This document shows, in pieces, positions 32,043-39,887 of a stretch of 64,000 bases of DNA; within the stretch, counting starts at the first letter, position 1, and each line of letters opens with the position of its first letter. The notes under the pieces are model-generated. The model ran no database searches. It saw nothing but the letters and a program-made list of their open reading frames with translations, and was not told where the DNA came from. Origin of the DNA: CBDHGY01 sp965263325 (GTDB taxonomy: Bacteria > Pseudomonadota > Alphaproteobacteria > Caulobacterales > Hyphomonadaceae); contig CBDHGY010000002.1 of assembly GCA_965263325.1 (NCBI GenBank), positions 2,976,001 through 3,040,000 of the forward strand, in the 5' to 3' direction. Both the position numbers and the translations under genes were made by a program.

Positions 32043-33865
32043 TGCGCAACGACACCCCGCCTGCAGTATTTGGTTCGTACGAGTTTTATTCTGGTCCGTT
32101 GAGATTCGCAGCGATAATTCGAGCCGTATTGGCGTTGGTAGCATCTGCTATGGTTGCTACTTGCTCGACCTTAATTGAACCTGAGAGTGGAAGCACGCGG
32201 TCGGTGTCTGCGGAACAATTTGGGCCGGTCACAAATGCGATGTTGACAGATCCACCCGCTAGCTCATGGCTTATGTATCGGGGCAATCACTCGAGCTGGG
32301 GATTTAGCGCGCTCGATCAAGTAAACACCAAGACGGTAAAAGATCTTGCCATGGCCTGGTCTGTCGGTATGGACCCAGGTTCAAATCAGACGACGCCGCT
32401 GGTTCATGATGGCAGGCTGTATCTCGCTCATCCGAAAGACGTCATCACTGCTCACGATGCCGCAACCGGTGATTTGATTTGGGAATATCGTCACGATCGT
32501 AGATCAGAAATATGGGGTCCGGGTGAGATAACGCGGGCCATCGCACTATATGACGATAAAATTTTTCATGCCACATCGGACGCCCGTATTATCGCGCTAA
32601 GCGCAAGCACCGGAGAAATTGTTTGGGATACATCAGTTGGCGATCCCAAGTGGATTACCCACTCTTCCGGCCCAATTGTAGCGGGCGGTCGTGTTTTTAC
32701 GGGTAGGACATGTGGTTACAAGTCACCGGCCAGGTGTTTCATTGCCGCCCACGATGCGAAAACTGGACAGGAGCTTTGGCGGACAGAGGTGATACCGAAA
32801 CCGGGCGAACCAGGAGATGAATCTTGGAATGGACTGCCATACAGCGAGCGTATTCACGGCAGCGTTTGGATGGTCGGTTCGTATGATAGCGATTTGGACA
32901 CGCTTTATTGGGGAACGTCTGGTCCAGCACCGTCACCAGAAGTGCTACGCGGTGGCCGCAAAGCCGACATGTTATACACCAACTCAACGCTCGCGCTCGA
33001 CCCGGCGACCGGTAAAATCAAATGGTATGTGCAACACCTTCCGCGCGATAATTGGGATATCGATCACGTATATGAGCGCATCCTGGTGGATGCGGAAGTC
33101 AGACCAGATGCAGAAGCTACGTGGAAGCAAAATTCTGATCTGCCAACCGGTGAGCAAAAATTGCTCACGGGCATTCCGGGTAAAACCGGGATCGTGTGGA
33201 CGATGGATCGCCAAACAGGTGACTTCTATTGGGCTAAACAAACCATCTTTCAAAATGTGGTCACCGACATTGATCCTGCAACGAGTAAGGTATCGATAAA
33301 CGAAGATCTGGTTGCCACTGAACTTAACGGTGAGCCCGACTTTGTATGTCCATCCCTCGCAGGAGGGCGCGACTGGCCAGCAGGTGCCTACAATCCAGAG
33401 ACCCGGGCAATGTTCATGCCTATGATGACCCTGTGTATGAATGTCAGCGCAGGATCAAAGGATCCGCGTTACCGGTTAAATCCAGAGCTCGCGCTTGCGC
33501 CCAACACTGACAAGGTAGGGCGCCTGGAAGCTATCCATGTTGAAACAGGTGAAACGCTTTGGGCAAACGAAAGCCAGCATGGAGTGATGACGGTCCTCGC
33601 AACTGGAGGTGAATTACTTTTTGCAGGAGACTCGCAACGCCGGTTCCGAGCCTATGATCAAGACACCGGAGAGGTTCTATGGGAACGCATTCTTGGTGGG
33701 CCCGTTACAGGAACTCCGATCAGCTACGCCGTGAATGGTGATCAATACATCGCAGTTTCAGTGGGGGGTGGTGGAGGTGCCATCAATGCTTGGACGTTCA
33801 TGAGTAAAGACCGGACTACACGCCAAGGTGGCAACACCCTTTACGTCTTCAAATTGCCAAATTGA
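32042..33865 (+). CDS. PQQ-dependent dehydrogenase-like quinoprotein (607 aa)
   Basis: An N-terminal hydrophobic signal with a lipobox-like VATC is followed by an eight-bladed quinoprotein propeller: repeated W-docking motifs such as ATGDLIWEY, ETGETLWAN and DTGEVLWER, the segment RDNWDIDHVYER corresponding to the catalytic DxWDxD region of PQQ alcohol dehydrogenases, and TCGYKSPARCFIAAHD. No heme c (CxxCH) domain is fused, so electrons must leave to a separate cytochrome or to quinone. It would oxidise an alcohol or aldehyde group in the periplasm. PQQ synthesis genes are not in the window. Confidence 0.8.
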   Translation: MRNDTPPAVFGSYEFYSGPLRFAAIIRAVLALVASAMVATCSTLIEPESGSTRSVSAEQFGPVTNAMLTDPPASSWLMYRGNHSSWGFSALDQVNTKTVKDLAMAWSVGMDPGSNQTTPLVHDGRLYLAHPKDVITAHDAATGDLIWEYRHDRRSEIWGPGEITRAIALYDDKIFHATSDARIIALSASTGEIVWDTSVGDPKWITHSSGPIVAGGRVFTGRTCGYKSPARCFIAAHDAKTGQELWRTEVIPKPGEPGDESWNGLPYSERIHGSVWMVGSYDSDLDTLYWGTSGPAPSPEVLRGGRKADMLYTNSTLALDPATGKIKWYVQHLPRDNWDIDHVYERILVDAEVRPDAEATWKQNSDLPTGEQKLLTGIPGKTGIVWTMDRQTGDFYWAKQTIFQNVVTDIDPATSKVSINEDLVATELNGEPDFVCPSLAGGRDWPAGAYNPETRAMFMPMMTLCMNVSAGSKDPRYRLNPELALAPNTDKVGRLEAIHVETGETLWANESQHGVMTVLATGGELLFAGDSQRRFRAYDQDTGEVLWERILGGPVTGTPISYAVNGDQYIAVSVGGGGGAINAWTFMSKDRTTRQGGNTLYVFKLPN

Positions 33866-33893
33866 GGCACAATTTCTTGGGAGGAAAATTCCT

Positions 33894-34514
33894 ATGCTCA
33901 ATACTTACGCCAAAACATGTTTGGTAGCGATGTTACTTGTGCTTGAAAGCGCCTGCGCATCGGTGGGAATGTCACAATTGGCAGATACAGGACTATCGGA
34001 TCAAGGAGGATATGAAGGGCGCGTGAGGCTCGTTCGGTTTTTGGATGAGCCAGACGGTTACTGCCTCGATGTGCCTGGTCCCGCAGGTTCTGAAATGCTC
34101 GAGGTTCCGCTGGTCGCGCACACCTGCCACCCCGACCCATACGCAGATCAGGTCTTTCGATTCAATCAAGATGGATCTGGAAGGATACGCTGGACCACTG
34201 ACATACACGATCTCTGCTTCACGCCGGATCAAGTCGCTTCAGGTTCGCGTTTACATCTTCGCGCCTGCGGTGAGCATTCTTCTCAAGCATTTGAATACAC
34301 TTTAGAGAAAGAGATTAAACTCACCGGTTCTAACCTATGTGTTCAGGTTGAGCGGCGCGGAGCAGGTCCAAGACAAGCCCCTGGCGAAGGACAAGACGCC
34401 TATGGGCGAGGGAGATCAGTGAACGCACAGTACACGCATTTGATGCGGTTTTTGGAATTGCGTGAATGCGGCGATGGTGATCCATCCATGTCTAGATGGA
34501 TGGCAATCAAGTGA
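33894..34514 (+). CDS. Ricin-B-like lectin-fold lipoprotein (206 aa)
   Basis: The ATG at 33894 follows GGGAGGAAAATTCCT. The in-frame start at 33828 lies inside the upstream gene and is rejected. The lipobox ESAC is followed by a beta-trefoil-like region with YCLDVPG, VFRFNQDGSGRIRW, LCFTPDQ, LHLRACG and LCVQVE, matching ricin-type repeats with paired cysteines, though the QxW signature is degenerate. It may bind sugar or aromatic ligands at the cell surface. It is the last gene of the rightward block. A 242-base non-coding stretch with the right-hand repeat and att site follows before the tRNA. Confidence 0.6.
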   Translation: MLNTYAKTCLVAMLLVLESACASVGMSQLADTGLSDQGGYEGRVRLVRFLDEPDGYCLDVPGPAGSEMLEVPLVAHTCHPDPYADQVFRFNQDGSGRIRWTTDIHDLCFTPDQVASGSRLHLRACGEHSSQAFEYTLEKEIKLTGSNLCVQVERRGAGPRQAPGEGQDAYGRGRSVNAQYTHLMRFLELRECGDGDPSMSRWMAIK

Positions 34515-34612
34515 CATAAACACTCGATGCTTTCCTGCCATTCATTTCTTGCAGTTCGTCTTTGAACGATCATCATGCCGATGATCAGATTGTTGGGGCG
34601 ACATTCTCCAAC

Positions 34613-34804
34613 AGAACAAACCCTGCACAAATTGCCCAGATACTGCCCAAGTAAATCGGCATTTTTCTGCTTTGTTCTGCACTATTCCACAGGTTGGGAC
34701 CTGTGTGAAAAATCGGCGAATTCGCCAAAATATACAATAATAACAATGCTTTGAAATGGTGCCGCGAGGGAGAATTGAACTCCCGACCTCATCATTACCA
34801 ATGA
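34613..34804. repeat. Right copy of the diverged direct repeat, with integrase-tail-like sequence
   Basis: This segment is homologous to 4543-4722, identical over 34754-34804. It contains a 13-base insertion relative to the left copy. Read on the minus strand, the bases around 34635-34651 encode W-A-V-S-G-Q, close to the W-A-I-S-G-Q near the C-terminus of the resident integrase. This may be a relic of another integrase's 3' end. It lies inside the island, immediately next to the tRNA 3' end. Confidence 0.75.
34754..34804 (-). other. Right attachment site overlapping the tRNA-Thr 3' half
   Basis: Fifty-one bases identical to 4672-4722. Because the repeat supplies the 3' half of the gene, the tRNA remains intact after integration, the normal outcome for islands using tRNA genes. 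Confidence 0.88.
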
Positions 34805-34831
34805 TGCGCTCTACCACTGAGCTACCGCGGC
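34757..34831 (-). tRNA. tRNA-Thr, anticodon GGT
   Basis: A complete cloverleaf on the minus strand: acceptor GCCGCGG paired with the CGCGGC side, D-arm GCTCAGTGGTAGAGC, anticodon stem CATCA/TGATG around loop TTGGTAA (anticodon GGT), T-arm with GTTCAATTC, discriminator A and encoded CCA. Length with CCA is 75 nt. It decodes ACC/ACT threonine codons and serves as the island's integration target. Confidence 0.95.
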
Positions 34832-34875
34832 TATTTGCAGTTCGTAAGCGGGCCGATTAGCTTATACTGAAAGCT

Positions 34876-35040
34876 ATGAAAAGACTGTTTCGGCGGCAAG
34901 GCAAAAAGAATATGACGGATAAATCCGCTGGCGAGGATCGGAAATCCCGAACAGCCGCAGCGCTGAGGGAGAATCTAAAGCGGCGTAAAGCTGCCGCGCG
35001 AAAGGCCAAATCGGCCCCAGCCAAACCCAAAACAGACTAG
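34876..35040 (+). CDS. Small basic alpha-proteobacterial protein (54 aa)
   Basis: A short ORF between the tRNA and tadA. The product is strongly basic, with a helical core RTAAALRENLKRRKAAARK followed by a Lys/Pro/Ala tail. I recall similar very small proteins with an ALRENLKRRK-type core near tadA or murA in alphaproteobacteria. An internal ATG at 34912 (MTDKSAG) would give a 42-aa form and may be the true start. It ends 13 bp before tadA. Its function is unknown; the charge suggests nucleic-acid or ribosome contact. Confidence 0.6.
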   Translation: MKRLFRRQGKKNMTDKSAGEDRKSRTAAALRENLKRRKAAARKAKSAPAKPKTD

Positions 35041-35053
35041 TAGTTGCAGTAAA

Positions 35054-35521
35054 ATGAGCTTGGATGTATCAATAGCGCCGATGGAGCTTGCTTTCCGCGA
35101 GGCCGAGCGCGCCGCCGAGGCCGGCGAGGTGCCCGTTGGGGCGCTGATCTGGGATCCAGGCTTAGGCGAAGTGGTCGCGGCAGGTCACAACGCGCCGATC
35201 AAAACGCATGACCCAACCGCACATGCCGAAATTGTTGCAATCCGGGCGGCGGCAAAGCAGATAGGCAATTACCGCCTCACGGGCCTTCATTTGTATGTGA
35301 CGCTCGAGCCCTGCGCGATGTGCGCCGGCGCGATCAGCATGGCGCGGCTTGGCAAGGTGATCTTTGCCGCAAGCGACGAGAAAGGGGGCGCGCTTATTCA
35401 CGGTCCTCGCTTTTTTGAGCAGCCGACGTGTCATTGGCGCCCAGAGGTAACGCAGGATATGGAATCAGCGCCGCGGGCGAGCGAGATGCTACGAGCCTTT
35501 TTTCGGGATCGGCGAACGTAA
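35054..35521 (+). CDS. tadA: tRNA-specific adenosine deaminase
   Basis: Converts A34 to inosine in tRNA-Arg(ACG), expanding wobble decoding. The zinc and catalytic motifs are HAEIVAIRA (His ligand and proton-shuttling Glu) and PCAMCAGAI (two Cys ligands) in the order of the cytidine/deoxycytidylate deaminase fold. Its 155 aa is the normal length for TadA. It lies next to a tRNA gene and the conserved small basic ORF and is part of the core genome just outside the island. Confidence 0.93.
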   Translation: MSLDVSIAPMELAFREAERAAEAGEVPVGALIWDPGLGEVVAAGHNAPIKTHDPTAHAEIVAIRAAAKQIGNYRLTGLHLYVTLEPCAMCAGAISMARLGKVIFAASDEKGGALIHGPRFFEQPTCHWRPEVTQDMESAPRASEMLRAFFRDRRT

Positions 35522-35690
35522 AGACAGTCTGTTGTTTGAGGTGTCATTCGGTTAGGAATTTCACTCGCTTCACTGGTGAATTTGATTGACGCGCCCAATC
35601 GCTATGAGAATATTTTTTGCGCGTGCGCGGTTTGTGGTCTGTGACAACTCGCCCGCAATACTGCGCATCATCCAGCCGGGGGAAATAAGT

Positions 35691-38381
35691 GTGACAGCGC
35701 CAACATCGGATGCGGAAAATAACGGAGAATGGAGCGCGCTGGAAGACTGGCCGCTGATCGCCATTCACGCCATGGTTTTGCCAGATGGAAAGGTTCTCAC
35801 TTTCGGTACAGATGAGCGCGGCATGCAAAGCGGCGAATTCATTTATGATGTATGGGATCCGGTTACCGGTGAACACTTCACTATCGAAAATACAACGGGT
35901 ACGGATATTTTCTGCTCGAATATGGCTATCCTTCCGGCAACGGGAGAAATCATCATTGCCGGCGGCGATAATCGCCCGAATGGTGGGGTCAATCGCGGCG
36001 TTGATGATGTCAATGTTTATGATTTCCGCGACATGTCTTTAACCACGCTCGACGGTCAGGAGATGAATTATGCGCGTTGGTATCAGTCCACAATAACCCT
36101 TGGCGATGGCAGTATTCTTTCTCTCGGTGGCCGCGATCAAAATGGCCGCGGCGTTGGTACCCCTGAGGTCTACCGCGTGGGTGAGGGATGGACGGAACTG
36201 ACAGGGGCGGCCAGTTCAGATATCGCGCAAAAGTGGTGGTATCCCCGAACTTGGGTAAATGCAGACGGCGATGTGATCGTGGTTGAGTCTCGCGGGGGCG
36301 CAAACCAGGCGGACGTGTTCGTTCTGGATGTATCCGGCACTGGCAGTATGACGAAGATCGGTGCGCTGCCATTCGCAACACGTGATGACACGCCGTCAAT
36401 CATGTATGACGAAGGTAAGATCCTGATTATGGCAACCAATGGTGAGCTATGGTCGATGGACTTAAATGGCGCGCAGCCGACCTATACGATAGTTGGCGAT
36501 GTCGGCCAGTCGCGGCTTGAATCGAACATGTCTGTCCTGCCAGATGGCACCGTCGCGATCACGGGTGGTTCGCGTGTGGACAATAAGTTGACGGACATTA
36601 CGACAGAAGTCGCTATATGGAACCCGGTCGATAATTCCGTTACGATACAGGATGATGAAGCGTTGGCCCGGCTTTATCATTCAACGGGCTTGCTTCTGCT
36701 CGACGGTTCTGTGGCATCCCTCGGGGGCGGCGCACCCGGTCCGCTAACAAACACGAATGGCCAAATATTCTACCCAAAATATCTCTATGATGATGATGGC
36801 AATCTGGCTGAGCGGCCGGAAATTCTGGATGCGCCGCTCGAGATTACAAATACCGAAGACATGTTCATCACCGTGGATGATGCCAGCGCGATCGCACGCC
36901 TCACATTTTTGCGGCAAGGTGCGGTAACGCATTCTCGAAACAATGATAGCCGTTTCATCGAACTTGAATTCGAAGTGATCAATGACACGACGATCCGTAT
37001 TGATCCGCCAGACAACCCAAATGTTATGTTGCCCGGTTTCTGGATGTTGTTTGCGCTGGATAGCGATGGAGTGCCATCGGTTGCGAAAATGGTTGGCATC
37101 AATGTCGGAGGCGAGGGGTTTGATCCAAATTTCGTCGATGGCACATCGGGTGCGGACGATCTGATTGGCACAGAAGCCGATGACGTTATTGATGGCGAGG
37201 GCGGCGGCGATTTGTTCCGCGATACCAAGGGCAATGATACATACATCGGCGAAGAAGGTATATATGATCTTCTATATGCAGAAGGGGCGGCCGCTGACTA
37301 TGTTTTCCTGCAGAATTCGGATGGTACGGTGTCGATGTACAGTTCGGAGACCGGCCACGACATTCTCAACAGTATCGAGGGCATCTGGTTCCAAGGCGCA
37401 CGCGAGTGGTTTCGTGTCGGAGAATTGCTTGCTCCGACTGAAGGATTGATCGAGGGCACATCGGGCAATGATGTGTTATACGGCTCCACTGGTAGCGACA
37501 CCATGATTGGCAATGGCGGCAGCGATGTTTTCCGCGGCTCACTCGGCGATGATGAGATTATCGGTAATGAAGGAAGCTATGATGAACTTAGCTTGGCCGG
37601 CACGGCCGCCGACTACACCTTCATTAGCAATGGAGACGGCACATTTACTGTCAGCGGCGATCTTGTGGGCACTGATACACTGATCTCAATCGAAGGCGTT
37701 TGGTTCCGCGATGAAGGAGCGTGGTATCGTCCGGGTGATCTCGTTATTCCAACCGACTCTACGATCGAAGGAACCAATGGTGATGACGTTCTGAGCGGTA
37801 CTAATGGCGATGACACGATGCTGGGCAATGGCGGCAGTGATGTGTTCCGCGACAGCCTCGGCGATGACGCATATATCGGCAATTCTGGAACGTATGACGA
37901 GGCCAGTTATGCGGGGGCAGCGTCGGATTATACTTTCACACAAAATCCGGACGGTTCGGTAACAGTTTCTGGCGCTTCGACAGGAACTGACACGCTAACA
38001 GATATCGATGGAGTTTGGTTTCGCGGAGCCAAGACCTGGTTTAATATCAACGACCTGTTTGAAACTTCTGGCGGATTAATCGAAGGCACAACCGGAGATG
38101 ACGTCTTATTCGGATCAGATGGTGAAGACACGATGCTAGGCAATGGCGGGAGCGATGTATTCCGTGGCTCTCTTGGCGATGACACTATTATCGGCAATCA
38201 AGCCGCCTATGATGAGTACAGTCTCGCAGGCAGCGCGGCAGACTATACGTTTATCGACAATGGTGACGGGACTGTCACCGTTACTGGCGCACAGACAGGT
38301 ACCGATACGTTGGAGGCCATCGATGGAGTATGGTTCCGAGGCGCGCAGGAGTGGTATGATATCGCCGACTTATTCGTATAG
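35691..38381 (+). CDS. AA5-type copper radical oxidase with four RTX units (896 aa)
   Basis: The frame is open from 35586, but the GTG at 35691 has GGGGGA at proper spacing and removes an implausible basic N-terminus. Residues 1-475 form a kelch beta-propeller plus DUF1929-like domain as in glyoxal and galactose oxidases. The copper-radical residues are all present: Cys75 (DIFCSNM) and Tyr131 (RWYQS), the thioether-bonding pair, Tyr329-His330 (LYHSTGLLL) and His414 (VTHSRNND). The rest is four tandem 105-residue units rich in GxNGDD/GGSDVFR motifs, that is RTX-like calcium-binding repeats. With no signal peptide, it should leave by a type I system and oxidise an alcohol or aldehyde outside the cell, producing H2O2. 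The T1SS genes are not in the window. Confidence 0.82.
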   Translation: MTAPTSDAENNGEWSALEDWPLIAIHAMVLPDGKVLTFGTDERGMQSGEFIYDVWDPVTGEHFTIENTTGTDIFCSNMAILPATGEIIIAGGDNRPNGGVNRGVDDVNVYDFRDMSLTTLDGQEMNYARWYQSTITLGDGSILSLGGRDQNGRGVGTPEVYRVGEGWTELTGAASSDIAQKWWYPRTWVNADGDVIVVESRGGANQADVFVLDVSGTGSMTKIGALPFATRDDTPSIMYDEGKILIMATNGELWSMDLNGAQPTYTIVGDVGQSRLESNMSVLPDGTVAITGGSRVDNKLTDITTEVAIWNPVDNSVTIQDDEALARLYHSTGLLLLDGSVASLGGGAPGPLTNTNGQIFYPKYLYDDDGNLAERPEILDAPLEITNTEDMFITVDDASAIARLTFLRQGAVTHSRNNDSRFIELEFEVINDTTIRIDPPDNPNVMLPGFWMLFALDSDGVPSVAKMVGINVGGEGFDPNFVDGTSGADDLIGTEADDVIDGEGGGDLFRDTKGNDTYIGEEGIYDLLYAEGAAADYVFLQNSDGTVSMYSSETGHDILNSIEGIWFQGAREWFRVGELLAPTEGLIEGTSGNDVLYGSTGSDTMIGNGGSDVFRGSLGDDEIIGNEGSYDELSLAGTAADYTFISNGDGTFTVSGDLVGTDTLISIEGVWFRDEGAWYRPGDLVIPTDSTIEGTNGDDVLSGTNGDDTMLGNGGSDVFRDSLGDDAYIGNSGTYDEASYAGAASDYTFTQNPDGSVTVSGASTGTDTLTDIDGVWFRGAKTWFNINDLFETSGGLIEGTTGDDVLFGSDGEDTMLGNGGSDVFRGSLGDDTIIGNQAAYDEYSLAGSAADYTFIDNGDGTVTVTGAQTGTDTLEAIDGVWFRGAQEWYDIADLFV
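37131..38378 (+). repeat. Four tandem 315-bp units encoding RTX-like modules
   Basis: Units begin at 37131, 37446, 37761 and 38076. The first three are each exactly 105 codons and the last is slightly shorter at the gene end. Shared wording includes EGT-G-DDVL, NGGSDVFR, SLGDD, ADYTF and GTDTL..I-GVWFRG. Units 2 to 4 are most alike and unit 1 is most diverged, which suggests recent duplication toward the 3' end. Confidence 0.9.
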
Positions 38382-38499
38382 ATTGCTAGAATGCTGCCGG
38401 GCCAGGACGGGTTACTCGGTGAAGCTACCTAGCGTCACACTTTCCGTCGCTGAAGCTCTGATCTAAACTCATACTCAGGATTAGAGGAACGGAGATACT

Positions 38500-39822
38500 A
38501 TGAGCCATATTGACGGACATATCATGCCAGGTGCGGGTCCTGACGTAGCATTTGATGAAATGAACGATCTGCGCATGTCTGAGGCTGCACGCCCGCTATA
38601 CGAGCATGTGAAGAAATTTATCAGCGAGCATGTCGCGCCGATGTCGGAGAAGTTTCACGAACTCGGCAAGGATCGCGCCGATCGCTGGTCGTATGTACCT
38701 GGCCAGCTGGAAATGCTCGAAGAGGTCAAAGACGAAGCCAAGAAGCAGGGCCTTTGGAACTTTTTCCTGCCTGACGCGGAAACTGGCGAAGGGCTTTCAA
38801 ACCTCGACTACGCGTTTATTGCGACTGAGCTCGGCAAAATACCGCTCGCCTCTGAGTGCATGAATTGCTCAGCGCCTGACACCGGCAATATGGAAGTGCT
38901 GGAACGTGTCGGCACGCCTGCCCAGAAAGAGGAGTGGTTGAAGCCGCTGCTCGAAGGAAAGATCCGCTCCGCTTTTGCAATGACTGAGCCATGGAACGCC
39001 TCATCAGATGCGAAGAATGTGTCGACATCGGCGGTGCTCGAGAATGGCGAGTGGGTGATCAATGGCGAGAAATACTACATCTCCGGCGCCGGGGATCCGC
39101 GGTGTAAAATCATGATCACGATGGTGAAAACATCGCCAGACGCTGCGCCGCATAAACAGCAATCTCAAATCCTGGTCCCAGTCGAAACCCCGGGCGTGCA
39201 TATTCTGGGCCCGATGCATGTGTTCGGCGAAGATGATGCCCCGCATGGTCATATGCACATCAAGTTCGACAATGTGCGCGTGCCGGAGAGCAATATGCTT
39301 CTGGGTGAAGGGCGCGGGTTCGAAATCTCGCAGCTGCGTCTTGGCCCTGGCCGTATTCACCACTGCATGCGCTCGATTGGCGCGGCAGAAAAGGCGCTCG
39401 ACCTGATGTGCCGCCGCAGCCTGTCTCGCACGGCGTTCGGCCAGCCTATTGCCAAACTTGGCAAAAATATCGAAGTCATTTCCCGTGCACGCATCGAGAT
39501 TGAAGCCATGCGCCTGATGGTGCTGAAAGCGGCGAAAGCGATGGACACGCTGGGCAACAAGGAAGCTCGCATCTGGGTGTCGATGGTCAAGGCGATGGTG
39601 CCAGAGCGCGTGTGCCAGATTATCGACCAGGCCATTCAGATGCATGGTGCGACAGGTGTGTCTCAGTGGACGCCGCTGCCTAGCATGTATCACAGCCAGC
39701 GCACCCTGCGCCTTGCCGATGGGCCGGACGAAGTACACCACATGGTCGTTGGACGTCATGAGACCCGCAAATATGGCAAGGACGTTAAAGACCCTGCTGA
39801 GGATGCCGTCGGACGGATGTAA
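38500..39822 (+). CDS. Acyl-CoA dehydrogenase (440 aa)
   Basis: ACAD fold. The FAD/substrate signatures AFAMTEPWNASSDAKN and GEKYYISGAGD, and the C-terminal signature region IIDQAIQMHGATGVSQWTPL, are in the usual places. The N-terminal helical domain is slightly longer than in short-chain enzymes, and the overall form resembles the ACAD10/11-like and long-chain groups. It catalyses alpha-beta dehydrogenation of an acyl-CoA with ETF as electron acceptor. It stands alone, followed by a terminator. The substrate chain is not deducible. Confidence 0.88.
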   Translation: MSHIDGHIMPGAGPDVAFDEMNDLRMSEAARPLYEHVKKFISEHVAPMSEKFHELGKDRADRWSYVPGQLEMLEEVKDEAKKQGLWNFFLPDAETGEGLSNLDYAFIATELGKIPLASECMNCSAPDTGNMEVLERVGTPAQKEEWLKPLLEGKIRSAFAMTEPWNASSDAKNVSTSAVLENGEWVINGEKYYISGAGDPRCKIMITMVKTSPDAAPHKQQSQILVPVETPGVHILGPMHVFGEDDAPHGHMHIKFDNVRVPESNMLLGEGRGFEISQLRLGPGRIHHCMRSIGAAEKALDLMCRRSLSRTAFGQPIAKLGKNIEVISRARIEIEAMRLMVLKAAKAMDTLGNKEARIWVSMVKAMVPERVCQIIDQAIQMHGATGVSQWTPLPSMYHSQRTLRLADGPDEVHHMVVGRHETRKYGKDVKDPAEDAVGRM

Positions 39823-39854
39823 CGCCGCATCGCGATTGCGAGATAAATTGATAT

Positions 39855-39886
39855 AGCTCCCGGAATTCGAATTCTGGGAGCTTTTT
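39855..39886 (+). terminator. Terminator after acyl-CoA dehydrogenase, overlapping the next gene's SD
   Basis: AGCTCCC (39855-39861) pairs with GGGAGCT (39876-39882), with GAATTC/GAATTC-type pairing between them, followed by TTTT. The descending arm contains GGGAG, seven bases from the GTG start at 39888, so the same bases can be the ribosome-binding site of the downstream gene. Confidence 0.82.
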
Positions 39887-39887
39887 A

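Larger units (their letters stand above)
4672..34804. mobile_element. Integrated genomic island in tRNA-Thr carrying an aromatic catabolic locus
   Basis: The element is bounded by identical 51-bp direct repeats of the tRNA-Thr 3' half, with a tyrosine integrase next to one repeat and the intact tRNA at the other. I see no relaxase, type IV secretion, replication or phage structural genes, so it is an integrative island rather than a self-transmissible ICE or complete prophage. Cargo is almost wholly catabolic: about 24 genes from 7339 to 34514 in two divergent blocks. It could be mobilised by excision if the integrase and the excisionase-like gene are functional. Confidence 0.85.

Noticed and set aside
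4672..34804. Prophage or self-transmissible ICE
   Set aside because: Apart from the integrase and an excisionase-like ORF, there are no phage structural, relaxase, type IV secretion or replication genes.
34542..34817. Minus-strand ORF spanning tRNA-Thr and the right repeat
   Set aside because: It includes the tRNA itself, so it cannot be a normal gene. Its integrase-like hexapeptide is reported as a possible relic instead.
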